A stretch of DNA of 49,942 bases, from the NCBI GenBank assembly GCA_934631995.1, contig CAKTYF010000003.1, positions 1 through 49,942 on the forward strand, in the 5' to 3' direction. Made by a program: the position numbers and the translations under genes. Of this stretch, positions 33,716 to 41,304 are shown piece after piece; the first letter of the stretch is position 1, and each line of letters opens with the position of its first letter. The DNA is from an uncultured Eggerthellaceae bacterium (GTDB taxonomy: Bacteria > Actinomycetota > Coriobacteriia > Coriobacteriales > Eggerthellaceae). The notes beneath the pieces are model-generated. The model was not told the DNA's origin and made no database searches. It was given only the letters and a program-made list of their open reading frames with translations.

Positions 33716-33784
33716 AAGTCCCCTCCTTTTTACTATCAAACGAATACACCAGTCGCGTTTTCGTGCAAAACAATCAGTTTTGCG

Positions 33785-34063
33785 CTACCTCCTTCTCTTC
33801 TTGCTCTTTTCAATGTGCGAAGGCTTGCTTTGCTTGGTAAGGGCTGAAGCCATTTGAAGCGGTGCCAAATCGAGGGCCTTCGAAACGCTGTCGCGGGGTT
33901 GCGCATCGATCCCGAAGTATTCCGAGACTTCGCGCATGGTTTCTTTTGCGGTTGGCATGGAGGGTTCGCTCTGCTCGCCGTTTTTCTTCCAACGCAGATA
34001 GCTAAGGAAGATAGCGCCGATAAGAATTGCGCCGCACAATGCAGTGATAAGAGCTTGATCCAT
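33785..34063 (-). CDS. Small single-pass membrane protein (92 aa) upstream of DASS transporter
   Basis: One N-terminal transmembrane helix (ALITALCGAILIGAIFLSYL) is followed by a soluble, Lys/Arg-rich tail ending KKRRR. AGGGGG precedes the ATG 34063. It lies 69 bp before the DASS gene, in an apparent operon. It may be an accessory subunit or a scaffold. No family recognised. Confidence 0.75.
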   Translation of the reverse strand: MDQALITALCGAILIGAIFLSYLRWKKNGEQSEPSMPTAKETMREVSEYFGIDAQPRDSVSKALDLAPLQMASALTKQSKPSHIEKSKKRRR

Positions 34064-34363
34064 GATTCCCCCTAGAATTCGCCCCTGCGTGTGGAGAGTG
34101 TTTCGAATGCCTTGATGGGCCCTGCCTCTCGCAAGGCAAATAGTACGTTGTTATGGTTTTCCTGGGCGTTTCCTTAATGGGGTTTTTCTTTCCAATACCG
34201 AAATGCCACGCGCTTGCCAATCTTCCTATCATTTACGTCAGGCGTTTCCCCTTCGAGCACTCAAGCAAGCATCCAGCTGTTTGACTGCTTCTTGAAAACG
34301 CCGGCAGAAGAGAGAAGTTCGTTTTTTACGGCGAATAAGATGAAAGTATGGGAGGAGTGAAGA
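34064..34363. other. Divergent regulatory region between DASS operon and molybdoenzyme operon
   Basis: This 300-bp region must hold promoters for both directions. AT-rich segments (for example GAATAAGAT near 34334-34342) may be -10 boxes, but I could not assign a pair of hexamers with confidence. No ORF is seen. It is the expected place for LysR binding. Confidence 0.4.
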
Positions 34364-36718
34364 ATGGCTGAATTCAAAGACGTGTCGCACGAGCGTGCTG
34401 AAGGCGAAAAGATTGGCCGTCCCGACAAGTACGAGTACGTGTCTCATGAGAAGCCGTGGCGCTATCAGGAAGGCGAGTACACGGTAACCCGAGGCTCTGC
34501 TTGGTCTGGCCCTGGATGCCATTTGGGCTGCGGCTTGTTGCTGTACACCGACAAAGAAGGCAATCTTGTTAAGGTCGAAGGTGACCCCGAGAATCCTTTC
34601 AACGAGGGTCGTCTTTGCGTGCGTTGCTTGGATCTGATGGAGACTACCTACAATGAGTCTCGTGTTGTGTACCCCATGAAGCGTGACCCCAAGGATCGCG
34701 GTAAGGATGCTTGGACTCGTATTACCTGGGATGAAGCCTATGACCTTATTGCCGAGAAATTCTTGGCATACAAGAAGGAATTCGGCGCTGAATCCGTTTT
34801 GTTCTACAAGGGAACCGGTCGCGATATTGCTCCTTGGATTTCGCATTTGGCCTGGTCTTTTGGCAGTCCCAATGTTGTTTTCGGCCTTTCTGGCTGCGCT
34901 TGCTTTGTTCCGCGTATCGCTTCTTCCATGTGCACCTCTGGTTCTTTCTGGGTTGGCGACTACTCGTCTCAGTTCACTAAGCGCTACGAGGATCCTCGTT
35001 GGAAGCTTCCCGAGTGCATTGTTCTGTGGGGCAACAATCCTGTTGTTTCCAATTCCGACGGTCTGTACGGCCACTGGGTTGTTGACTGCATGAAGATGGG
35101 CTCCAAGGTTATTTCCGTTGATCCTAAGATGACGTGGCTTGGCGCTAAAGCGGAAATCTTCTTGCCGCTGCGTCCTGGTACCGATGCTGCTTTGGCCATG
35201 GGTATTCTGCATGTCATGATCGAAGAGGAAATCTACGATAAGGAATTTGTTGACTGCTGGTGCTATGGCTTTGAAGCTTTGGCTCAAGCTGTTGCTCCTT
35301 ACACTCCGGAAAAGACAGCTGAGATTTGCTGGGTTGACGCCGAGGATATTATTCAGGCGGCGCGCATGATGGCCAACGCCGATGGCATGATTCTTCAGTG
35401 GGGCGTTGCCGTTGATATGTCCAAGGAAGCTGTTCCTGCATGTCAGGCTCTGTCTGCCCTGTTCCAGATCACGGGCAATGTTGATAATCCCGGCGGCATG
35501 ATTGCTCCTCCGTCTATTCTTCCGTACTACGCTGGTTGGGGCGGCGAGAACCTTTCCGACGAGCAGAAGGAAAAGCGTTTGGGCATCCACAAATACCCGC
35601 TGTATCGTTACGGCTTCAAGAACGCTTCGACCGATGTGGTGATCAACTGCCTGGAAACCGGCCTGGACGAGAATGGCAACCCGTATCCGCTGAAAGCGGC
35701 TTGGATGCAGACCACGAACCCGCTGATTAACTCTTCGCCTGATAGCCGTCGTACGTATCATGCTTTGAACAACCTGGAATTCATTGTTTCGGTTGATATG
35801 TTCATGACTCCTACCGTTCAGGCTTTGGCTGACGTGTTCCTGCCTGCTTGCACCTTTGCCGAGCGCAACGGTATCCGTATTGGCGATGGCGTGCAGCGTG
35901 GCGAAACCATCAACAAGGCTATCCAGGTGGGCGAAGCCAAGTCCGACATGGTTATCAACATGGAGATTGGTTGGCGCATTTGCCCCGAGTACTACCCGTG
36001 GAAGACCGAGGAAGAGATGTTCTCCCATATTCTTGAGGGCATGGACATGTCTTTCGAGGAATTGCGCGAGAATGCTCCTACGTATTTGGATTTCGAGTAC
36101 AAGAAGTACGAGAAGGGCTTGCTCCGTCACGATGGAAAGCCTGGTTTCGAGACCGCAACGGGCCGTATCGAGCTTTGGTCAACGTATTTCAATCAGATTG
36201 GTATCGAGTGCATTCCGTCTTTCGATGAGCCTTCTCCGGGTCCTATTGCCGATCCCGATATGTATAAGGAATACCCGCTGATTTTGACTACGGGCGCTCG
36301 CAATTGGTCGCTGTTCCATTCCGAGCATCGTCAGGTTCCGCGTTTGCGCGCGTTGCGTCCCGATCCGGGTTTGGAGATTAATCCTCAAACCGCAGCAAAT
36401 CTTGGTCTTTCCGAAGGTGACTGGGTTTGGGTTGAGAACCATCGCGGTCGTGCAAAGCGCCGCTTGATTTTCAACGAAGGTCTGGATGCTCGCTATGTGG
36501 CAACCGATCACGGTTGGTGGATGCCCGAAAGGGAAGGCTACGAAGATGGTGGCTACTCGGGTATGTATGACTACAACATCAACCAGCTGCTTGCATACGA
36601 TCCCGGTCGTTCTGGTTTCGGCTCCAACTACAAGACGGTTCTTTGTCGTCTTTACAAGTGCGAAGAGGGCGACCACAACACCATGGCAAACCCGCTGGGT
36701 CACGATGAGGAGGAGTAA
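34364..36718 (+). CDS. Molybdopterin-dependent oxidoreductase (DMSO reductase superfamily), catalytic subunit
   Basis: This 784-residue protein has an N-terminal cluster-type region, bis-MGD-binding central domains (RITWDEAYDLIAEKF, VLWGNNPVVSNSDGLYG) and a C-terminal molybdopterin dinucleotide-binding domain (LILTTGARNWSLFHSEHRQVPRLRALRPDPGLEINPQTAANLGL). It has no Tat or Sec signal, so it is cytoplasmic. Cysteines C52, C56, C85 and C88 are present, but the first Cys of the usual C-X2-C-X3-C motif is Gly49. Candidate Mo ligands lie at C178/C180. It shares features with the transhydroxylase/acetylene hydratase and catechol dehydroxylase branches, but its substrate is unknown. AGGAG precedes ATG 34364. 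Confidence 0.88.
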   Translation: MAEFKDVSHERAEGEKIGRPDKYEYVSHEKPWRYQEGEYTVTRGSAWSGPGCHLGCGLLLYTDKEGNLVKVEGDPENPFNEGRLCVRCLDLMETTYNESRVVYPMKRDPKDRGKDAWTRITWDEAYDLIAEKFLAYKKEFGAESVLFYKGTGRDIAPWISHLAWSFGSPNVVFGLSGCACFVPRIASSMCTSGSFWVGDYSSQFTKRYEDPRWKLPECIVLWGNNPVVSNSDGLYGHWVVDCMKMGSKVISVDPKMTWLGAKAEIFLPLRPGTDAALAMGILHVMIEEEIYDKEFVDCWCYGFEALAQAVAPYTPEKTAEICWVDAEDIIQAARMMANADGMILQWGVAVDMSKEAVPACQALSALFQITGNVDNPGGMIAPPSILPYYAGWGGENLSDEQKEKRLGIHKYPLYRYGFKNASTDVVINCLETGLDENGNPYPLKAAWMQTTNPLINSSPDSRRTYHALNNLEFIVSVDMFMTPTVQALADVFLPACTFAERNGIRIGDGVQRGETINKAIQVGEAKSDMVINMEIGWRICPEYYPWKTEEEMFSHILEGMDMSFEELRENAPTYLDFEYKKYEKGLLRHDGKPGFETATGRIELWSTYFNQIGIECIPSFDEPSPGPIADPDMYKEYPLILTTGARNWSLFHSEHRQVPRLRALRPDPGLEINPQTAANLGLSEGDWVWVENHRGRAKRRLIFNEGLDARYVATDHGWWMPEREGYEDGGYSGMYDYNINQLLAYDPGRSGFGSNYKTVLCRLYKCEEGDHNTMANPLGHDEEE

Positions 36719-36720
36719 TA

Positions 36721-37068
36721 ATGGCTAAGGGTATTTTGGTTGATTACGAGTGGTGCTCCGGATGCCACTCTTGCGAGATGGCCTGTGCTGTTGAACTGTC
36801 TCATGATTTTCCCGACAATCATGCCGGTATCAAGGTAGTGCAGGAAGGTCCTTACAAGATTGGCGAGAAGAAATGGACCTTCATCAACATGCCTATCATC
36901 ACTGATTTGTGCGATCGCTGCGCAAACCGCGCAGCTGTGAATGGCGACGAGCGTCCTACGTGCGTTAAGCATTGCCAGGCTCGCTGCTTGAAGTATGGTG
37001 AAGTGGAAGAGCTGGCAAAAGAGCTGGCCGCAAAGCCGAAGCAACTGTTGTATTGCCTTGAGGCATAA
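36721..37068 (+). CDS. HydN-like 4Fe-4S ferredoxin subunit
   Basis: This 115-residue protein has one CX2CX2CX3C cluster site (C12, C15, C18, C22) and a second set (C64, C67, C81, C85, C89), so it probably binds two [4Fe-4S] clusters. It begins 2 nt after the molybdoenzyme stop, with its ribosome site in the end of that gene, so the two are translated together. It is the likely electron-transfer partner of the molybdoenzyme. Confidence 0.9.
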   Translation: MAKGILVDYEWCSGCHSCEMACAVELSHDFPDNHAGIKVVQEGPYKIGEKKWTFINMPIITDLCDRCANRAAVNGDERPTCVKHCQARCLKYGEVEELAKELAAKPKQLLYCLEA

Positions 37069-37178
37069 GTTTTAAAGGCAATTGCCGTTTTCAAAGGCGC
37101 CAGGCGATAGCTTGGCGCCTTGGCGTATCGTTGGTTGGCGCGATGGAGTAATAAAGCAAGGAAAGGCAGAATTCTACT

Positions 37179-37352
37179 ATGTGCCAAACATGCATTGGTT
37201 GCGGGAAATGCAATGGAGAACCGCGCCCGGGGCTAGACCAGGGCGATTGTCCCTATTGCGGCACGAAAAACGATACAGGTGCGCTGAAATGCTCGAATTG
37301 CGGTGCCTTTTTGCCGCTTCCTCCGGGTAGGCCTGGTCAGCGCTGGAAATAG
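37179..37352 (+). CDS. Small double zinc-ribbon protein (57 aa)
   Basis: ATG 37179 opens a 57-codon frame ending TAG 37350-37352. Cysteines occur as C2, C5, C8 and C11, then CPYCG (C24, C27) and CSNCG (C38, C41), which is a zinc-ribbon pattern, followed by a Pro/Gly-rich tail. GGAAAGG lies about 12 nt upstream. The stop overlaps the first base of the terminator hairpin. The gene is 110 bp after the ferredoxin gene and probably in its operon. Function unknown; metal or cluster handling is possible. Confidence 0.7.
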   Translation: MCQTCIGCGKCNGEPRPGLDQGDCPYCGTKNDTGALKCSNCGAFLPLPPGRPGQRWK

Positions 37353-37402
37353 CCCAACAAAAAAGAATGCCCGACGTTGGCGGGCATTCTTTTTTGTTGG
37401 GC
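37352..37402. terminator. Perfect 22-bp bidirectional terminator
   Basis: The left arm (37352-37373, GCCCAACAAAAAAGAATGCC then CG) is exactly complementary to the right arm (37381-37402) around a 7-nt loop. The A- and T-runs in the arms make it work on both strands, ending the molybdoenzyme operon and the convergent hydrolase gene. Confidence 0.95.
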
Positions 37403-37421
37403 TGGGCCAACAGGGCTCTTC

Positions 37422-38345
37422 TTAGCAGACGTAATGTATGTGAAGGCCGTCTTCTGTTTGGATGCTTTTCATGCGTTCAGTCATGGTGACGTCATGGGTT
37501 AGTACCAGGCGGGACAGGTCGCCTTCGATCTGCTCCAAAATCCAGTTATAGGCATCGAAGACTTTGAGCATTGATCCCGTGCGGCCCAAAAGGGGAGCCA
37601 AATAGCCTTTCCAGTCTCCCATTCCAACAAGGTTTGCCGGACGCGCTGCAATATCGCCTGCAATGAGGTATTTTTTCATTGCGCCGGATGCTGCGGCACT
37701 CAAAGGAACTTCAACGCGTTGTCCCTGCTCATTAGCTATTACGTGGGCATCCGATTTATCAAAGGCAATAGCGTTTTTCACTATAACGACTTGCTCGGCA
37801 ACCGAGTGGCAATCGCGTAGAACGTGGATATCGATCCCAGGCAAGAAATTAATAACATCGCCGTTGAGCAAGGTGATAATGCCTTCGTCGATCATTTGAC
37901 GCATAGGCGGATAATCGGTTGGCATACAGGCTGGCAGCGTGGCCTGGGCGTATTCTGGTTGCGCTATCATGCGTTCCCAGGCTTCGAATTCTTCTTGTTG
38001 GATGTAAATGCGTGCGTTTCTGAAGCGTTCTACGCCGCCTATGTGGTCGATATGGGCGTGGGTGAGAATAACGGTATCGATGTCCTCGGGTTTCAAATCG
38101 ACTTGCTCAAGTGCCCATACGACACCTTTGCAAGTGTCAATCAGCTGACTCCATAAAGCCTCTTTAGCTGGATCTTCGGTGTCTACGCCGGTGTCTACCA
38201 GGATATTGTGACCGTTGCCCTGGATGACCGTTACGGAATGAATATTGTATTCGGTTTCGCCCAGCTTGGGGTTTCCGACCATGCCGTAGATGAATTCCGA
38301 GCCCCAAGGACCAATGCCGTACTCGATATTTGTGATGGTGTACAT
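37422..38345 (-). CDS. Metallo-beta-lactamase-fold hydrolase, AHL-lactonase-like
   Basis: This 307-residue protein has the metal motif THAHIDH (HXHXDH, about 94-100), a further His in the RDCHSVAEQ segment and a His near the C-terminus (LTHDV), giving the usual di-zinc site. It resembles the N-acyl-homoserine lactonase-like group, whose members hydrolyse lactones and other esters. Next to the DASS permease, it may open a lactone or ester ring related to the transported anion. It starts 48 bp after the DASS copy 2 stop, on the same strand. Confidence 0.85.
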   Translation of the reverse strand: MYTITNIEYGIGPWGSEFIYGMVGNPKLGETEYNIHSVTVIQGNGHNILVDTGVDTEDPAKEALWSQLIDTCKGVVWALEQVDLKPEDIDTVILTHAHIDHIGGVERFRNARIYIQQEEFEAWERMIAQPEYAQATLPACMPTDYPPMRQMIDEGIITLLNGDVINFLPGIDIHVLRDCHSVAEQVVIVKNAIAFDKSDAHVIANEQGQRVEVPLSAAASGAMKKYLIAGDIAARPANLVGMGDWKGYLAPLLGRTGSMLKVFDAYNWILEQIEGDLSRLVLTHDVTMTERMKSIQTEDGLHIHYVC

Positions 38346-38393
38346 AACGCTTCCTTCCCCGATATGGCGTTCTTTCTTGCGCGCAAGATTTGT

Positions 38394-39818
38394 TTATTCG
38401 GGGAATGCCTGAACGACACCCAGACCTGCGCAGATGAGATATGACCAGCAAACGGTGACGAACACGAACAGGATTGCCGCCAGCCAACCGCCCTTGGCAA
38501 CTTCGCCGAAGCGATAATAGCCTTGTTCATAAGTGATAGCAATGGTCGGGTTGAGCGGAACCAAGAAGCTGCCTGCAGTGATGGATGCCATAACGAACAC
38601 GGGAATCACCGTGGGAATGCCAACCGTTTGCGCCCAGGTGAGCAATGGGGGCAAGAACAGCATGCACAGCGCTGGTGCAACGGGGCAAATGGTGTGGATG
38701 AGATACATCAAATAGCCCATGATCAGTAGCGCCAAGAAGGGATGAATGCTCAGAATGCCGCTTTCCAGCAGAAGTCCTGCAATGAAATCGGTGCCACCAG
38801 TAGATGAGATGGCGTTGCCCAGGCACATAACGCCGCCGAAGAACAAGAACACGTTCCAGCCCGCGATATCTTGGAATTGCTTCCAGGTCATAAGATTGAT
38901 GCCCGGGAAGAAAATCAAAATAACGCCCAGCATGGCAACAATGGTGGTGTTGAGGAAGGGAATCCAATTGCTTGCCACCCAAAGGGCGGGCAGCAAGATA
39001 ATAATGGCGATTTCCTTTTTATCCTGAACGCTCCAAGGACCAAAGGATGTAGCAGAGCTGCGAATCTCTTCTTCTTTGCTCGAAATGTCTTCCGGCGGGA
39101 AGGCGGTTGTCAGCAAAAAGCACGTAATGGGAAGCATGACAGCAAAAATGGGAATGCCTACAAGCATCCAGCCAAGAAAGCTGACGCTTTCGCCAACGGT
39201 GCTTTCCATGATACCTATCCCCAAAACATTCAGGGAATGCCCGCAGGGCATGGCAAAGCCTCCAAGCACGCCGGCGAAAGCAACACCAAGCATGAGGCAT
39301 TTTGCAAGGTTGCATGAACCTGGCTTTGCATCGATGGCTTTTAGAAGCGGCAGCACCATGCTCATGCCCAGAACAACTGCTCCCGTGTCGGTCATGAAAA
39401 ACGATGCCACAGCGGTGCCCAACATAAAGGCGAAGACGAGTTTTCGGCTGTTTGCACCGGCCCAGGCAATAAGACGTGCTGTAAGGCGAACGCCCAAGGA
39501 ACCGGTTTGCATAATTGCGGTCATGCAGAATACGCAAAGAATAAACCAGGTGGTTCCAGCGGTGAAGCCGGAAAGAGCGGAGCTCAAAGAGGGAACAACG
39601 CCAAGAAGCGTTAGCAAGATGATGCCTATGATTGAGGTGACCCCTTGCGGGAACGTGCCGCAAAACCATAGGGCGACGCATGCGAACAGGATGCCAATCG
39701 CCATGCGGCCCTCGTAGCTGAGCATTTCCGACCCAGGAATCATGTATGTTGCAACAAGTATGAGAGCGGCAATGATAATGCCAAAAAACCCTTTCGGATT
39801 ATGCTTGAAATAATCCAT
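38394..39818 (-). CDS. DASS (SLC13-type) anion:sodium symporter, copy 2
   Basis: This 474-residue polytopic protein is clearly paralogous to copy 1 (shared MTDTGAVVLGMSMVLPLL, ITAGSFLVPLNP and the same length). It is the first gene of a two-gene operon with the lactonase-like hydrolase. AGGGGAGA precedes the ATG. Having two DASS permeases around one molybdoenzyme suggests uptake and product exchange, which is inference. Confidence 0.9.
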   Translation of the reverse strand: MDYFKHNPKGFFGIIIAALILVATYMIPGSEMLSYEGRMAIGILFACVALWFCGTFPQGVTSIIGIILLTLLGVVPSLSSALSGFTAGTTWFILCVFCMTAIMQTGSLGVRLTARLIAWAGANSRKLVFAFMLGTAVASFFMTDTGAVVLGMSMVLPLLKAIDAKPGSCNLAKCLMLGVAFAGVLGGFAMPCGHSLNVLGIGIMESTVGESVSFLGWMLVGIPIFAVMLPITCFLLTTAFPPEDISSKEEEIRSSATSFGPWSVQDKKEIAIIILLPALWVASNWIPFLNTTIVAMLGVILIFFPGINLMTWKQFQDIAGWNVFLFFGGVMCLGNAISSTGGTDFIAGLLLESGILSIHPFLALLIMGYLMYLIHTICPVAPALCMLFLPPLLTWAQTVGIPTVIPVFVMASITAGSFLVPLNPTIAITYEQGYYRFGEVAKGGWLAAILFVFVTVCWSYLICAGLGVVQAFPE

Positions 39819-39991
39819 TTTTATCTCCCCTAAAATGAATCAACCCAATTTCCGATGAGGGCAATTCTATACGGGGTCGCTGAAGAGGCGCTATTCAATT
39901 TAAGGAGCAGCGTGCGAATATTGGAAAGCAAGGCCGCGTTTCCAGACAGCCCATTAGGGTGTCCTTCTCGGGCGCTTTTCCTTCTTTCACG

Positions 39992-41122
39992 CTAAACCCA
40001 CGGTTGCGAGAAGAAATTGCGTACGAAAGCGGATTTATCTTGCTCGGGCACAGGCCACAGCGTTGGCTCGAAATCGAAGATGTCCAGCATATTCGCGTCT
40101 TCAAGCTCAATAGCGTTGTCGCGGCAGACGTGCTGGCACAACTTGCAGCGAACGCAGCGCGATGCATCGAACTCGAAGTAGCTGCCGGGTGCGTCTTCGC
40201 GCTCGATGGTGCTTTTCGACAGCGCCTTGGTGGGGCAGATGAGCACGCATTTCTTGCAGGACGTACACGCCTTCTCGTTGATGCTCAGCGTGGCGAATCG
40301 GCGCGAGGAGACAACCATATCTTGCGGTTCTCCCAGTTCGGCGAGCGCGTTGAGCATGTCATCGTGGCGTTGCGGCTCTTCCTGGATGGCTTGCGCGACT
40401 TTCTTTGTTATGTCGATGCCAGTGGCTTCCTTGAGGCTAACCGACGCGACGGTGCGTGCGGTTTCGGCGGCGGCTTCTTTCGTGTGGAAGAACAGCGAGC
40501 GGCGTTCTTCGTTCAGGTCTTGCGCGGTGAAATCGCTGTGAAGACTTTCGGGTACGCCGGTCATGCACTGGATGCGCACGGGGCTGCCCATGCCCATAAG
40601 CAGCTCGCTTGTCTCGTAGGCCAGGTCGTGGGCGAGTTTGCCGCACTTTTTGAATTTGCAGGTTGTGCAATCGCCATCGGCCAAAATAATGGTGTCAATG
40701 CCGTGTGCCGCTAAGCGCAGCAGCAACGATTCCTCGATGCGCGAAAGGCAATCGACCGCGACAACCTTTGTCTTGTCCGGTCCGCGGCGCGCCATGATGC
40801 GCGCGCACGCGAAGCAGGCAACGCCTTTGGCGGCCTCAATGGCGCTCACGGCTTCCTGTGCGAGCTCGGTGTCGGTTGGCGTCAGCGGCATAAGCGCCTG
40901 AACAGGGCAAACGGTAGTGCAGGCACCGCAGTTCACGCATGCGGACTTCTCTATTTCTATCGTACGCGGCATAAGCGCGATGGCGCCCGTGGGGCAGGCG
41001 TCCACGCACAGGCGGCATTTCGAGTACGTGTTGCGCAGTGGCATGCAGCGACGCTTGTCAAGAACCGTGTGGTCTTGAACAAGCGCGTCGCTCATTTCAA
41101 TGAGTTTTGAGAAATCGGGCAT
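39992..41122 (-). CDS. Multi-cluster 4Fe-4S protein
   Basis: This 376-residue cytoplasmic protein has two N-terminal clusters (C36/C39/C43 with C26 nearby, and C62/C65/C68/C72) and two more at the C-terminus (CTSCKKCVLICP and CVRCKLCQHVCR). A middle domain with CFAC and CTTCKFKKC resembles the CxxC-rich parts of electron-bifurcating or Hdr-like proteins. It is probably an electron-transfer partner of a molybdoenzyme. It precedes mobBA-type genes in position but is 182 bp downstream of it on the same strand. The exact partner is unknown. Confidence 0.85.
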   Translation of the reverse strand: MPDFSKLIEMSDALVQDHTVLDKRRCMPLRNTYSKCRLCVDACPTGAIALMPRTIEIEKSACVNCGACTTVCPVQALMPLTPTDTELAQEAVSAIEAAKGVACFACARIMARRGPDKTKVVAVDCLSRIEESLLLRLAAHGIDTIILADGDCTTCKFKKCGKLAHDLAYETSELLMGMGSPVRIQCMTGVPESLHSDFTAQDLNEERRSLFFHTKEAAAETARTVASVSLKEATGIDITKKVAQAIQEEPQRHDDMLNALAELGEPQDMVVSSRRFATLSINEKACTSCKKCVLICPTKALSKSTIEREDAPGSYFEFDASRCVRCKLCQHVCRDNAIELEDANMLDIFDFEPTLWPVPEQDKSAFVRNFFSQPWV

Positions 41123-41304
41123 GGCGGTGTCTTTCCGAGCGTTGGTTTTCGTGGTGCGGCGGTTTTCGTGGAGGTGCGTAGAAGCTGTACCATGCGGGCA
41201 GGGGGCGCGGAGCCCGCGCTTTGCGGGCGACGTTGCTGTTACACGCCTCTATCTTCCGCTGGCCCTTCCATGTGCGGGCTTTCGACCGCCGCCACCTTCC
41301 AAAG

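Noticed and set aside
34238..36130. Large minus-strand ORF opposite the molybdoenzyme (630 aa)
   Set aside because: It is an antisense shadow; the plus-strand frame has full family motifs.
34364..36718. Calling the enzyme a dopamine or hydrocaffeic acid dehydroxylase
   Set aside because: It lacks a Tat signal and the Cys-rich N-terminal pattern expected for those enzymes; only superfamily membership is supported.
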